A stretch of DNA of 64,000 bases, from assembly GCA_036010965.1 (NCBI GenBank), contig DASCMO010000027.1, forward strand, positions 3,844 through 67,843. The letters run 5' to 3'. The first letter of the stretch is position 1. Every line of letters starts with the position of its first letter. Both the position numbers and the translations under genes were made by a program. This DNA is from GCA-2686265 sp036010965. Its GTDB lineage: Bacteria > Planctomycetota > UBA1135 > GCA-002686595. The notes beneath the pieces are model-generated. The model saw nothing but the letters and a program-made list of their open reading frames with translations, was not told the origin of the DNA and did not search any database. Below, piece after piece: positions 10,675 through 26,803 of the stretch.

Positions 10675-11397
10675 CTAGCTGTGGTCCCAGGAAATGGGAG
10701 CCGTGGGCATGCGGCCGTCAGCCGCCGGCCCCAGGCCGTCGCGCAGCTCGTCAAAGGGGACGAAGAGCTCCCGGCGCCCCCGCCGCTCACGCAACTCTCC
10801 GTCCAGTTCGCCCTCGAACTCGGCGAACTCGGTCAAGAGCACCAGGCCCCGCTCCATGAAGAAGGCATGTCGGATCGTCTCAAGAGGCGCGGACTCCAGG
10901 TGCCAGGCGCGGACCGGCCGATCCAGGCCGATCAGGAGGATCAGCGCCCCGTCGTTCAGAAGGACCCACGGCCTATGTTCGTCGAAGGTCACCCTTCCGT
11001 TGTTGCAGCGGAACTTCCACACGCCCTCCACCGGTCGATCGAGACGAATCATGGTCTGCGTGGAGCCCATGCGCGACTCGCCCCGGCCCTCGACCGTGAC
11101 CCTGGCATCTGAGCAGGGAGACTCGTAGGTGTGGATCCAGGTCCGCTCCGACCCCAGGGGCCCCTTCATGTTGGCGTCCATCCACAGGGGCTCTCCCACG
11201 GGCCGCGGCCGGCGTAGAGAGTTCGCAAGCAGCAAAGCGAGGCACAGGACAACGGCAGCGAGCATCGAGAGGGAGTGCAGCGCGGCTGCCGCGGCCAGCA
11301 ACGCTCCGGCCACGATCCACCGCGCCCGTCCATGACCCGTCTCCGACCTGTTGGCCGGGGCGAGTCCAAAGTTTGCTCTCTCGTCCTCTACAGTCAT
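10675..11397 (-). CDS. Hypothetical membrane protein
   Basis: Protein of 240 residues that I do not recognise. Residues about 24-60 form one or two hydrophobic segments (WIVAGALLAAAAAL, MLAAVVLCLALLLANSL). The remaining 180 residues are a soluble, mixed beta-rich domain with alternating charged and hydrophobic residues and no catalytic motif (for example GVWKFRCNNGRVTFDEHRPWV, cut by no gaps). The tail has an acidic-basic stretch, EGELDGELRERRGRRE. The start at 11397 is preferred to 11415 because a GGCAGG precedes it. It is transcribed away from the porin gene and is followed by the propeller gene on the same strand after a 133-bp gap. Confidence 0.6.
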   Translation of the reverse strand: MTVEDERANFGLAPANRSETGHGRARWIVAGALLAAAAALHSLSMLAAVVLCLALLLANSLRRPRPVGEPLWMDANMKGPLGSERTWIHTYESPCSDARVTVEGRGESRMGSTQTMIRLDRPVEGVWKFRCNNGRVTFDEHRPWVLLNDGALILLIGLDRPVRAWHLESAPLETIRHAFFMERGLVLLTEFAEFEGELDGELRERRGRRELFVPFDELRDGLGPAADGRMPTAPISWDHS

Positions 11398-11545
11398 GCC
11401 TGCCCTCACACCCACAAGAGCCGGGGGAGCCCACTAATCCTACGCATGATTCGAAGGACTTCCGAGGCCCGGAGGGTCTGGCCAGGGGGTAGGAAGGCCT
11501 GCTAGGGTCGCCGACGATCCGGCGACCAAGGCAGGAGAGCCGACC

Positions 11546-12778
11546 ATGAACAACACACTCCCGGCGACCCTCGCGGCCCTCACCATGTGCGCCGCCTGCG
11601 CGGGCACGGCATCGCAAGGCACCCCCGATGGGCTCGAGGCCGCGCCGAGGGTCAGCACCGAGGGCGGCTTCTCCGTGCGCTCCGCTGACGGAAGGAAGGA
11701 GCTGGTCCTCGAGGGCTTGCTGCAGACCGTCGTAACCGTCACCTCGGGCGAGCGTCAGCCGGGCAGCAACGTTGCCTTGAAACGGGTCCGGCCAGAGCTC
11801 GCCGGCAGCCTGGACAGTCTGCGCTTCCGCCTCGAACCGAATTTCACCGAGCATGAGGTGGAGCTCGAGGAGGCCTGGCTCGGCTTCGACACCCTCGGTG
11901 GCGATGCGCGCGTGATGCTCGGTCGCATGAAGGTGCCCTTCAACCTCGAAGAGGTGCGCAGTCGCCGCCACATCGACTTCCCGCGCTTCTCGATCATCAA
12001 CCAGTTCGCCCCGGCCGAGGACCACGGCCTGTTCCTCAACGCCATGAGCCGTTCAGGGCGCTGGGAGATGGGCCTGGCTGCCACCAACGGCACTGGGGGC
12101 TCGGACAGCACCAGCTCCAAGGATGTCGCCGCGCGCCTGATGTGGCATCCCTTCACCCACGCGCCGAGTTCCCCCTGGCATCGCCTGCAGATCGGCCTGG
12201 CCGGGACCCTCGGAACGCAGGACGAGATCGTCGGCGGCGGGAGCATCGACAACGCCCTGGGCCAGCCCGTGCTGACCTTCGCCGAGGGCGTCGCGCTCGA
12301 CGGCACCCGCAGCCGCCTGGGCTGGGAAGGGGCCTGGTTCCACGGCCCCTGGTTCGTCCAGGCAGAAGCCATCGCCCTCTCGCAGGAGATGTCGGCGGAC
12401 GACGAGCCCCGAGCGGTCTCCCTCACTGGCGCCTACCTGACCGTCTCGCGCGCTCTGACCGGCGAGGACAAGACCTTCGGCGGCGTGCGGCCCGACGCAC
12501 CCTTCGACTTCCTCCACGGATCCGGCCGCGGGGCCTGGGTGCTGGCCTGCCGCGTCTCCCAGCTCGATATGGACGGAGCACTGGCGGCCTTCGCCGAGGA
12601 CGGCCCGGGCCCCGGGCGCGTCCGGACCCTGTCTCTCGGCCTGAATTGGATCCCGAACGAACACGCCGTCCTGCGCAACGCCCTGGTCTTCAGCGATTAC
12701 GATCAGGCGCTGTCCCTCGACGGCGCCGAAGAGGGCTCGGAACTCGCCCTCTTGATCGAGTTCCAGCTCCACTTCTGA
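11546..12778 (+). CDS. Phosphate-selective porin (OprO/OprP family)
   Basis: Outer-membrane channel of 410 residues. The signal sequence carries an AAC-A site near residue 18, then many alternating beta strands ending in LALLIEFQLHF with a terminal Phe, typical of outer-membrane barrels. LRFRLEPNFTEHEVELEEAW and MLGRMKVPFNLEEVRS match the OprO/P family, which passes anions such as phosphate and pyrophosphate. The ATG at 11546 has an AGGAG Shine-Dalgarno sequence 10 bases upstream. The gene lies 26 bp before ygfK on the same strand, so the two are probably co-transcribed. That suggests uptake of an anionic substrate for the pathway, but the cargo is inference. Confidence 0.82.
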   Translation: MNNTLPATLAALTMCAACAGTASQGTPDGLEAAPRVSTEGGFSVRSADGRKELVLEGLLQTVVTVTSGERQPGSNVALKRVRPELAGSLDSLRFRLEPNFTEHEVELEEAWLGFDTLGGDARVMLGRMKVPFNLEEVRSRRHIDFPRFSIINQFAPAEDHGLFLNAMSRSGRWEMGLAATNGTGGSDSTSSKDVAARLMWHPFTHAPSSPWHRLQIGLAGTLGTQDEIVGGGSIDNALGQPVLTFAEGVALDGTRSRLGWEGAWFHGPWFVQAEAIALSQEMSADDEPRAVSLTGAYLTVSRALTGEDKTFGGVRPDAPFDFLHGSGRGAWVLACRVSQLDMDGALAAFAEDGPGPGRVRTLSLGLNWIPNEHAVLRNALVFSDYDQALSLDGAEEGSELALLIEFQLHF

Positions 12779-12804
12779 GCGCTCGCCCCGTCCGCGTCCC
12801 AGCC

Positions 12805-14846
<2,042 letters not shown>

Positions 14847-14859
<13 letters not shown>

Positions 14860-15779
14860 GTGTCCGGGCGCCCATCCCGCGCCAGGTCCCAGCCCGCCCG
14901 GTCGTCCTTCTCGAGGGCCGCGAGGTCGAGGTCCGCCAGCACCAGTTGCGCGGGCCCGGCCACGGTCGCGAGGGCTCCTTGCGGGCCCCAAAATCCCGAG
15001 GCGCCGAAGAACTCGACGCCCCAGGGAGCTTCCGCGCCGCGCCGGTTGGAGCCGCCGATGAAGAGCCGGTGGCGCGCCGCGTCGACGGCGAATTCGAGAT
15101 CCCACATACGCCGCGAGCGCTCCCCGAAGGTCACCGCCGGCGACAGGACCAGCTGCGCGCCGTTGTGGGCAAGGGAGCGCATGACCCCCTCGAAGTGGCG
15201 GTCGTAGCAGGTCGCCACGCCGATGCGGCCGACGGCGGTCTCGAAGACCGGAAAGTACGGGTTGGACGAGACGTCGGCCGGGCCGTTGCCCAGGTCACCG
15301 TCGCTGGCCTCGTAGTAGAAGGTCTCGCAAAAAGCCGCGCGCTCGTTGCGCCCGGACGGGATGTGGACCTTGCGGTAGCGCCCGAGGAGGGAGCCGTCGG
15401 CGTCGATCACGATCGCCGTGTTGAATCGCCGGCCACTCGCCGTGCGCTCGAAGAGCGGGGCCACCAGAACCAGCTCGAGTTCGCGCGCCGTCTCGCGCAG
15501 CGCGGCGGCGGTGGGCCCACCGAGGGCGTCCTCGGCCAGGCCGAACCACAGCTCGTCAGCGCCCAAGGCGAAGTAGGGGCCGGTGAACAGCTCACCGAAG
15601 CAGACCAGGTGCGCTCCCGCGTCCGCTGCGCGGCGAGCCAGGTCCTGGTGGTGGGCAACGTTGGCGGCGCGCAGCTCCTCCATCCGCCCGGCGAGGGACG
15701 CCAGACCATCGACGCTCTCCGGCATCGCATCGAAGGCGTTGCGGGTCTCGGTCAGCGCCGCGCGCAGCAGTTCGCTCAT
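14847..15779 (-). CDS. Carbon-nitrogen hydrolase (nitrilase superfamily), N-carbamoyl-type amidase-like
   Basis: Enzyme of 310 residues with the full Glu-Lys-Cys triad of the nitrilase superfamily: Glu in CFGELFTGPYF, Lys in LLGRYRKVHIPSG and Cys in GVATCYDRHFEGV. The last motif and RNERAAFCETFYYEASDG resemble N-carbamoylputrescine amidase and beta-ureidopropionase, so the likely reaction is hydrolysis of an N-carbamoyl or amide bond releasing ammonia and CO2. That fits the tail end of a purine- or pyrimidine-like ring-opening pathway. The ATG overlaps the stop of the upstream PLP gene as ATGA. It is the last gene of the eight-gene operon. The exact substrate is not readable. Confidence 0.88.
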
Positions 15780-17070
15780 CCCCGCGCTCCGGTGAACAGG
15801 ACCAGGCTGCGCTCGTCCGCACCGATCACGCCCTCCTGGCACAGACGCGCCCAACCAGCCAGGCCCGCGACGCCGCTGGCGTCCACGTCGATCCCCGTGT
15901 GCTCCTGGGCCAGGCCCCCCGCTCGCCGCAACTCCTCGTCGCTGACGACGAGCGGCCGGCCGCCGCTCTCCAGCATCCCGCGCACGAGCGCCGCCCAGTC
16001 GTAGGTCTCGTCGTCGAGCAGGCCCTCGGCGAGCCCCGACGGCGCCGGCGTCCAGGGCAGCATGACCTGCGAGCGGCGGCGCACGGCGCCCGTCATTCCT
16101 TCTGGATTGAGGGCTCCCTGGGCCGCGAGCCGGCCCCAGGCACCCTCGAGGGGCGCGCAACCGTCGCCCTGGACGCAGAACAGGCGCGGGCGCCGGGTGA
16201 TCGCGCCCAGGGCATGGGCGTCGTGAAAACCGAGCGAGACGGCGCTGGCGAGGGCCCCGCCTCCGACCTGCACGATCACGTTGTCGATCGGCGCGGCCTG
16301 TGGGCCGTCCCTGGCGACGACCTCCCAGACCAGGGTCGCGCCGCCCTCGATCGCGAGGCCGTTGGCGCTGCCCTGGCAGGAGAAGGGCACGGCGCCCTCG
16401 GCCACGGCCGAGAGCAACGATCGTTGACAGGGATCACCGGGCGAGCCGTCTCGCTCGCAGGGCACCAGGCGCACGCCCAGCTCGCTCAGGCGCTCGGCGA
16501 CGGCTGGGGCGATCTGTACCGGGACATGGGCTTCGAGGGGCCAGTCGAGGGCGCGCGCCAGGAGCGCCGCCGCCAGGGCCGCGTTGCCGCAACTGGCCAC
16601 CGCCAGGCGCGGGCGCCGGTCGGGTTCCGTCAGCCACCGGTGCAGGGCGAGCGGGGCCAGGTGCCGGGCCTTGTGGGTTCCACCGACACCGGCGGTCTCG
16701 TCCTTGATCCACAGCGAACCGGCGCCGAGGGCGGCGGCCAGGGTCGGCCGCTCGTCCAGCGGGGTGGAGCGAAAGCCTCCGCTGTCGACCTCACCCAGGC
16801 GCTGATCGAGCTCGCCCGCGCGAGCGACCCACTGCTCATCCGATACGCCCTGGCGGCGGGCCGCGCGGTAGGCATGCAGCAGCCCTCGATAGCGGACCAG
16901 CGGCGACTCATCGCCGTCGAAGGGAAAGCGGCAGCCGGTCAGGTCCAGCTCGCGCACGAGGACGTGGTCCACGTCGTCTCCGGACCCCGCCGCGAGGCAG
17001 CGCGCGGGCAGGGCGCCTGCATCGGGAGCCACCGTCCCGCAACCGGCGCAGACGACGCGGCTGGCGAGGT

Positions 17071-17074
<4 letters not shown>
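15776..17074 (-). CDS. PLP-dependent fold-type II enzyme (threonine synthase/ammonia-lyase-like) with N-terminal Cys motif
   Basis: Enzyme of 432 residues in the tryptophan-synthase-beta superfamily. The PLP lysine is in GVGGTHKARH; VASCGNAALAAALLARA and VQVGGGALASAV are the usual phosphate-binding and glycine motifs. The N terminus has CAGCG plus a third Cys at about residue 26, like the small metal ribbon at the start of many threonine synthases. In E. coli the related locus has YgeX, a diaminopropionate ammonia-lyase of the same fold, so this enzyme may deaminate an amino-acid intermediate, but its sequence is closer to threonine synthase or dehydratase types. ATGA overlaps link it to both neighbours. 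Confidence 0.82.
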
Positions 17075-18563
<1,489 letters not shown>

Positions 18564-18567
<4 letters not shown>

Positions 18568-19639
18568 GCGATCGCCTCCATGCGCTCCCACAAGCGCCGC
18601 GCCTGGGCCTGCGCCTCGGCGCGCACTTCATCGAGACAGGCGTCCACCAGTCGTCCGTCGCGCACGACCTCGCGCTCTCCCTGGCGCACGAAGCCGACGC
18701 CGACCGTCGAGGCCGGCATCCCTCCCAGGCGCTCGTCGGCCAGGGCATCGCCGGCCAGGACGCGTGCGTGGGCCAGGTCGCTGTCCTCGCCATGGGCGGC
18801 GGCGTCGCAGAGCAGGGCCTCGCCCTCGTCCAGGACGTCGGCGGCGAAGCCATCGCTGCCCAGGGCGACGCGCGGGCTCTCGCCCAGGGCCAAGGGGTAG
18901 CCGACCCCGTTGGCGCGATTGGAGCGCGGATTCTGCACGATCCACAGCTCGTGCCGAGCGGCCCGGCGCACCTGATCGGCGTCGAGGTGAACCCCATGGG
19001 CGAGGATCGAGCCCGCGGGCAGGCCGTCGTGGGCCAGGAGGCGTTCGAGCGGGCCGTCGAACCCGTGCGAGCGGGCGTCGGCCCCGTCCTCCACCCCTTC
19101 CGCCACGTGGACGTGGACCACCGTGTCGAGCTCGCGCGCCAGGTCTCCCGCGGCGCGGATCGTCTCGTCGGAGACGGTGAAGGACGCGTGCAGGCCGACG
19201 GCTCCGCGCACGAGGGGTCGCTCGTTGGTCAGGCAGAAGCGGCGACACTCCTCGAGACCCCGGCGTGCTTCCTCGCGACCGCCGTTGCGTTCGGTCGCGC
19301 CGTAGCAGAGCAGTGAGCGAATGCCCAGGTCCTGGCAGGCGTCGGCCAGCACGTCGAGCGAGCCCTCGATGAACTGGGGCGACTCGTGATGGTCGACGAG
19401 GGTCGTCGCCCCGTGCAGGAGCGACTCCGCGACGCACAGGCGCGCCGCGGCGCGCAGGATGTCCGCATCAAGTGCGCGATCGAGGCGCCACCACACCCGG
19501 CGCAGGATCTCCCCCAGCCCACGCGGCGGCGGGTCGGCGGCGGACAGGCCCAGGGGAACCAGGGCCGAGTACATGTGCGTGTGGGCGTTGACCCATCCGC
19601 CGCGCCGGGGTTCGCCCTTGGGCTCGAATTCTCGATCGC

Positions 19640-19643
<4 letters not shown>
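18564..19643 (-). CDS. ssnA: SsnA-like metal-dependent amidohydrolase
   Basis: Amidohydrolase of 359 residues related to SsnA, chlorohydrolase and guanine/cytosine deaminases. Metal ligands are visible: GWVNAHTHMYSALVP (HxH), VVHVHVAEG (His), LAHGVHLD (His) and VALGSDGFAAD (Asp). At 359 residues it is shorter than E. coli SsnA (about 440) and lacks most of the N-terminal beta-sandwich strands. SsnA is named for a selenium-linked locus and takes part in anaerobic purine breakdown in enteric bacteria, where an aminohydrolase step is expected. Start and stop overlap both neighbours by 4 bp. Confidence 0.85.
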
Positions 19644-22291
<2,648 letters not shown>

Positions 22292-22296
22292 TGAGT

Positions 22297-23172
22297 CTAG
22301 CGTTCGTCCAGGATGGGTGCGTCGGCGGTCGCGCCGGCGTCCAGGACCATGCGACGTACGACGCGCCCCAGGACCCAGGTGCGGTAAGCAGCGGTCGATC
22401 GCACGTCGTCGAGCGGCGTGACGGCGGCGCGCGCGGCATCGCAAGCAGCGTCCGCGGCTTGCTCGTCGGGAACCACGCCCTCGAGGGCGCGCTCGGCGCC
22501 GGTCAGGCGCAAGGGAACGGCGGCCACGCTCCCCGCCGCCAGGCGCACATCGCACAAGCGGCTCCCATCGCGCCCTGCGGCGAAGGCCACGACGACCTTG
22601 CTGATCGCCTGGGCCGCCCGCGTCCCGACCTTCTCGAAGGCCTGGACTGAGTCCGGCTCCGGCACGGGGAAGCGCACGCGCACGATCAGCTCGCCGGGCC
22701 AGAGGGCTGTCTGCCGGTAGGCGACGTGCATCTCGTCGTAGGGCAGGTGCCGCTCCCCGCGCGCATCGGCCAGGTGCAGCACGGCGCCGAGGGTCAGGAG
22801 CACCGGCAGGGAGTCTCCCGCCGGCGAGGCGTTGGCGATGTTGCCGCCCAGGGTGGCCCGGTTCTGTATCTGCCAGGCCCCGACGGTCGCCGCGGCCGCG
22901 GCCAGGCTCGGGAGGTGGCGGCGGACCTCGGGATCGGCGCGCAGCTCGGCGAAGGTCACCGCCGCGCCCACGTCGATCCACTCACCCGCGCGGCGGATGC
23001 CGCGCAGCTCTTCGAGTCGTTGCAGGTCCACGACGGCGGGGTGTCTGCGTCCCGTCGCGGTGTCGACCACCAGCAGATCGGTGCAGCCGGCAATCGCTCG
23101 CGCAGCAAGTTCGCCGTCGCCCAGGATGCGCAGGGCCTCGACCAGGGTCCCGGGGCGGAAGGCGCGCGTCAT
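22297..23172 (-). CDS. FAD-binding subunit of molybdenum hydroxylase (CoxM/YgfM-like)
   Basis: Protein of 291 residues of the FAD-binding medium-subunit family. The FAD-contact motifs ARAIAGCTDLLV near residue 28 and TLGGNIANASPAGDSLPVLL near residue 105 are typical. It takes electrons from the [2Fe-2S] clusters and passes them to NAD or another acceptor. It is the only FAD subunit gene in the operon although there are two molybdenum-binding proteins, so it may serve both. The ATG overlaps the stop of the [2Fe-2S] subunit gene as ATGA, and xdhD follows after 5 bp. Confidence 0.9.
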   Translation of the reverse strand: MTRAFRPGTLVEALRILGDGELAARAIAGCTDLLVVDTATGRRHPAVVDLQRLEELRGIRRAGEWIDVGAAVTFAELRADPEVRRHLPSLAAAAATVGAWQIQNRATLGGNIANASPAGDSLPVLLTLGAVLHLADARGERHLPYDEMHVAYRQTALWPGELIVRVRFPVPEPDSVQAFEKVGTRAAQAISKVVVAFAAGRDGSRLCDVRLAAGSVAAVPLRLTGAERALEGVVPDEQAADAACDAARAAVTPLDDVRSTAAYRTWVLGRVVRRMVLDAGATADAPILDER

Positions 23173-23642
23173 TCGCCGGCCTCCCCAGCGACGAGCGTCT
23201 CCACGGCGCGCAGGATGGCCTCGTAGCCGGTGCAGCGGCACAGGTTGCCGGCGAGGGCCTCGCGCACCGCGGTCCGATCCGGCGCCGGATCGCGTTCCAG
23301 CAGGGCGCGCAGGGTGATGACCACCCCCGGAGTGCAGGCGCCGCACTGGACCCCTCCCTCGCGCACCAGGATCTCCTGCAGGGCGTCGAGGTCGTGCTCC
23401 GAGCCGACGCCCTCGATCGTCAGCACCTCGCAACCCTCGACCTGCAGAACGGGCACGAGGCAGGAGCAGACCACCGCGCCGTCGATCAGCACCGCGCAGG
23501 CGCCGCACTCGCCCTCGCCGCAGCCCTCCTTGGTGCCCTTCAGTCCGCAATCCTCGCGCAGCACATCGAGCAGGCGCGCCATCGGGTCACCGTGGTGGAC
23601 GACCTGCGCTCCGTTGAGTCGGAAGGTCCGTTCCTCGCTCAT
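23169..23642 (-). CDS. [2Fe-2S] small subunit of molybdenum hydroxylase (CoxS-like)
   Basis: Protein of 157 residues with the two iron-sulfur domains of the xanthine-dehydrogenase small subunit: a plant-ferredoxin-like cluster at CGEGECGACAV plus a later Cys in VVCSCLVP, and an all-helical cluster at QCGACTPG with NLCRCTGYEAI. It moves electrons from the molybdenum site of the large subunit encoded just upstream to the FAD subunit encoded just downstream. Both junctions are ATGA overlaps. Length is normal. Confidence 0.94.
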   Translation of the reverse strand: MSEERTFRLNGAQVVHHGDPMARLLDVLREDCGLKGTKEGCGEGECGACAVLIDGAVVCSCLVPVLQVEGCEVLTIEGVGSEHDLDALQEILVREGGVQCGACTPGVVITLRALLERDPAPDRTAVREALAGNLCRCTGYEAILRAVETLVAGEAGE

Positions 23643-25861
23643 GGCGAGGCTCCCTGCACACCGGTCTCGAACAGCACTTCGGGGGTGGCCGGGATGCGCG
23701 TGGCTGCGATCCCGACGGCGTTCTCGATGGCGGCCACGAGGGCCGGCGCCCCACCATCCATCGGGATCTCCCCCACCCCCTTCGCGCCCTGCGGCCCGCG
23801 CCCGCCGGGATGCTCGAGGAGTACGGTCTCCATCCGCGGAGCGTCGAGGGTGGTCGGGATGATGTAGGTCGAGAAGGTGTCGTTCAGCAGGCGCCCGCCC
23901 TCCATGCGCGCCGCCTCGAGATGACCCCAGCCGAAGGCCTGCAAGCTGCCGCCCTCGACCTGCCCGGCGCACAGCAGGGGGTGGATCGCCTTGCCGACAT
24001 CGCACACGAGGGTGGCGTGTTCGGTGCGCGTGATGAGGGTGTCGGGGTCCACGGTGACCTCGACCACGTCGGCGCCCCAGCCGTGCACCGCGTAGGCGTC
24101 GCCGCGGTAGGTCTCCTCGTCGAAGACCGTTCCATCGTCCTCGTACTGTTCGACGACCTGCAAGGGGCCGCGCTCGGCCAGCCAGGCGTCGGCGGCGGCG
24201 GCGAAGCTCGCCTCCGGAGTGTGGGCGCGCACGCGCTGCGCCAGGTTGCGGGCGGCGCGTTCGAGGATGCCGCCGACCACCATCACCGTGCGCGAGGCCA
24301 CCGTCGGCCCCGAGTCGGGGACGAGGCCCGTGTCGGGGGTGAGCACCTCGACCACCTCCATCGGCACCCGTGCCGCGTCCGCGGCGATCTGGGCCAGGAC
24401 GGTCTGCGTGCCCTGACCGATGTCGGTTGAGGAGGCCAGCACCTCGAGCCGTCCGCCACTGGCCAGGCGCACGATCACCGGCGAGTCCATCCGGCGCTCA
24501 CCGTTGCCCGTGAACCCCACGCCGTGCCAGCAGAGGGAGAGGCCGATCCCGGGTCGGGCTCGACCGTCGTCGGCGGCGTCCTCGCGCTCCGCCTCGAGGG
24601 CCTTCCAGCGGGCCTTGAAGTCCGTGCGCCGTTCCGCCTCGGCCAGGCATGCGAGGGCGCTGACGCTCTCGCCCAGGACCTGGCCGGTGGGCGTCACGTC
24701 GCCCGAGCGGTAGGCGTTGCGCTCGCGGATGGTGAGCGGATCGACCCCCACGGTGCGCGCCACCAGGTCCATCTGGCGCTCGGCGGCGAACTGCGTCTGG
24801 GGCGCGCCGAACCCGCGGAAGGCGCCGTTGGTCGCGGTGTGGGTCGCGAGCACCCGCCCGCGGATGCGCACGTTGGGGCAGGCGTAGGGTCCGCCGGCGT
24901 GCAGCACCGCGCGCGAGAGCACGACGGGCGAGAGGGTCGTGTAGGCACCGCCGTCGAGCAGCACGTCGATGTCCATCGCCAGCAACTTGCCCGCAGCGTC
25001 TACGCCCGTGCGGTGTCGCACGCGCGAAGGATGGCGGCGGGTGGTGGCGACCATGTCCTCGTGGCGGTCGTAGATGATCTTGACCGCTCGCCCCGCCTTC
25101 CTGGCGAGCAGAACGGCGTGGGCGGCGATCATGTCCGGGTAGTCCTCCTTGCCGCCGAACCCGCCGCCGGTGACGGCCTGGCGCACGCGCACGCCGTCCG
25201 CCTCGCATCCGAGCAAGGCGACCAGGGCGTGGTGCACGTAGTACGGACACTGCAGGGAGCCGACGACCTCGATCGACCCGTCGGCCTGCGGCAGAGCAAT
25301 CATGCCCTGGGTCTCGATGTAGGCGTGTTCCTGGTGCGCGGTCTCATAGGTCCCCTCCAGAATGTGCGCAGAGGCCTGGAAGCCCGCCTCGAGGTCACCG
25401 TGCTCCACCGCGCAGGCGGCCAGCTCACGGGCCGTACCGGCCAGGGCCGCGTCGAGATCGAGCTCGGCCGGCAGGTCCTCGTAGTGCACCGTCAGGGCGC
25501 CCAGGGCCGCATGCGCCGCCCCACGGGTCGGGGCCGCGATCAAGGCGATCGCCTCCCCCACATGGCACACCTCGCCGTCGGCCAGCACCGGCCAGTCGCT
25601 CTCGATCAGCTCGATGCGGTTCGACCCCGGCACGTCCGCCGCGGTCAGGCAGACGATCTCCGGATCCGTCAGGCCCGAGGTGTCCAGGGTGAAGCGCGCC
25701 CGCGGCCGGTCGCTGCGCAGGGTGGCCCCGTGCCACAGGCCCTCGACCGTCAGGTCGTCCACGAAGGCCGCCCGGCCGCTGACCTTGGCCGCGCCGTCGG
25801 GGCGCGTCGGGCTGCTGCCGACGCTCTCGGTCACGGGCGGGTTCGAGGGGGAATCGGGCAT
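23639..25861 (-). CDS. Molybdopterin-binding large subunit of xanthine-dehydrogenase-family hydroxylase
   Basis: Catalytic subunit of about 740 residues. The protein starts the core at DGAAKVSGRAAFVDDL and contains the molybdopterin motifs TGGGFGGKEDYPDMIA and NGAFRGFGAPQTQFA and the active-site Glu in GAKGVGEIPMDGG. With the two genes that follow it forms a complete heterotrimeric hydroxylase for an N-heterocycle or aldehyde; the substrate is unknown. First gene of the operon. A good promoter ends at 25901, so the ATG at 25861 is chosen. The in-frame ATG at 25900 would touch the -10 box and could be used only if a different promoter acts. Confidence 0.88.
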   Translation of the reverse strand: MPDSPSNPPVTESVGSSPTRPDGAAKVSGRAAFVDDLTVEGLWHGATLRSDRPRARFTLDTSGLTDPEIVCLTAADVPGSNRIELIESDWPVLADGEVCHVGEAIALIAAPTRGAAHAALGALTVHYEDLPAELDLDAALAGTARELAACAVEHGDLEAGFQASAHILEGTYETAHQEHAYIETQGMIALPQADGSIEVVGSLQCPYYVHHALVALLGCEADGVRVRQAVTGGGFGGKEDYPDMIAAHAVLLARKAGRAVKIIYDRHEDMVATTRRHPSRVRHRTGVDAAGKLLAMDIDVLLDGGAYTTLSPVVLSRAVLHAGGPYACPNVRIRGRVLATHTATNGAFRGFGAPQTQFAAERQMDLVARTVGVDPLTIRERNAYRSGDVTPTGQVLGESVSALACLAEAERRTDFKARWKALEAEREDAADDGRARPGIGLSLCWHGVGFTGNGERRMDSPVIVRLASGGRLEVLASSTDIGQGTQTVLAQIAADAARVPMEVVEVLTPDTGLVPDSGPTVASRTVMVVGGILERAARNLAQRVRAHTPEASFAAAADAWLAERGPLQVVEQYEDDGTVFDEETYRGDAYAVHGWGADVVEVTVDPDTLITRTEHATLVCDVGKAIHPLLCAGQVEGGSLQAFGWGHLEAARMEGGRLLNDTFSTYIIPTTLDAPRMETVLLEHPGGRGPQGAKGVGEIPMDGGAPALVAAIENAVGIAATRIPATPEVLFETGVQGASP

Positions 25862-25900
25862 CCGTTCTGGGCGGAGAAGCGCGGCGTCGTCCGTACCCAT

Positions 25901-25930
25901 CGTATACGGTCCCCGACCCGAGGGTGGCAA
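25901..25930 (-). promoter_or_regulatory. Predicted promoter of the eight-gene hydroxylase operon
   Basis: On the minus strand, -35 TTGCCA (25930-25925), an 18-bp spacer, and -10 TATACG (25906-25901). It lies in the 149-bp space between the operon and the divergent gene at 26011. All seven downstream junctions are overlaps or gaps of 5 bp or less, so this may be the only promoter for all eight genes. Confidence 0.55.
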
Positions 25931-26010
25931 GCGCGGGGGACACGCTCTCGCGCGTACGCCGCAGATCGATCCGCCCCTACAATCCCCGCCCCAGGCAATT
26001 CCCGCCGACC

Positions 26011-26772
26011 ATGGCCCAGACCCGATCACCCGATCCCGCTCCGCACTCGGGCCCGATCCTCTTCGAGGAGGGCGACTTCCACGCGCTGTCGGAAGGGTTG
26101 TGCCGCGATCGCCAGTACGACGACCGGCGCCTGATCGCGCGACGCAAGCTGCTCGCCCTGGCCAAGGCCGCTAGGCCGACCTTGCGCGCCGCGGGAGCGA
26201 ATCTGGAATGCCGCACGAGCCTGCACCACCCCTCGCCCTTCAATGGAGGGCGCGTTCAGCGCTTGTGGGCCTACTTGGCCCGCGCCAAGGCCGACAAGGC
26301 GCGCCTGCGCAAGGTGCTCGGGCGCGACCTGGCCAAGGACCTCGACAGCGCCTACCGCAACGCCTACCTGTGCTTTGCGATCGAACCCGAGGCGCTCGAG
26401 GTCTCCCTGCGCATCCATCCCGACGCCTGGTACGACGGGCAGAACCTCGTCAAGCGCGTCGCCGCCGAGGGACCGAGTGAGTTGCTGGGGCTCCTGAACG
26501 ACCTCTCCGGGTTCCACCTGCGCCTGCACGACTGGAAGGGCGAGTGGCCCTGCGGCGAACTGCCACGCGAGCGCCTGGAGGAGTTTCTCTCCTACTGGAC
26601 GCCGGGCGAGCACTCCATGACCGTCGAGCGCCGCTTTCCGGCGCCGGCCGGCGCCCGGGGCGCGGCTCTGGAGGCGGGCGTCGACGCGCACCTGCAGGCC
26701 GAACTGCTGAGGCTCGTTCCCCTCTACCGCTACACAGCCTGGTCGCAGGAGAGCGACTTCCTGTTCGGATAG
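26011..26772 (+). CDS. Conserved-looking hypothetical protein
   Basis: Cytoplasmic protein of 253 residues, no signal peptide or membrane segment, that I do not recognise. It has a basic N-terminal half (DRQYDDRRLIARRKLLALAKAARP) and well-ordered mixed sequence such as LECRTSLHHPSPFNG and ALEVSLRIHPDAWYDGQNL, which looks like a folded alpha/beta domain. No catalytic signature is evident. The ATG at 26011 is preferred over an upstream in-frame start at 25924, because a TACAAT -10-like box lies at 25978-25983, just upstream of the ATG. It is divergent from the hydroxylase operon and stops 31 bp before the 3' end of ssrA on the other strand. Confidence 0.6.
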   Translation: MAQTRSPDPAPHSGPILFEEGDFHALSEGLCRDRQYDDRRLIARRKLLALAKAARPTLRAAGANLECRTSLHHPSPFNGGRVQRLWAYLARAKADKARLRKVLGRDLAKDLDSAYRNAYLCFAIEPEALEVSLRIHPDAWYDGQNLVKRVAAEGPSELLGLLNDLSGFHLRLHDWKGEWPCGELPRERLEEFLSYWTPGEHSMTVERRFPAPAGARGAALEAGVDAHLQAELLRLVPLYRYTAWSQESDFLFG

Positions 26773-26803
26773 CGGCGCGCCGGCAGGCGCATCAGAGAAA
26801 GGA

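Noticed and set aside
12142..12804. Long N-terminal extension of the ygfK frame back to 12142
   Set aside because: It runs through the porin gene in another frame and is Arg/Pro-rich; the conserved YgfK start is at 12805.
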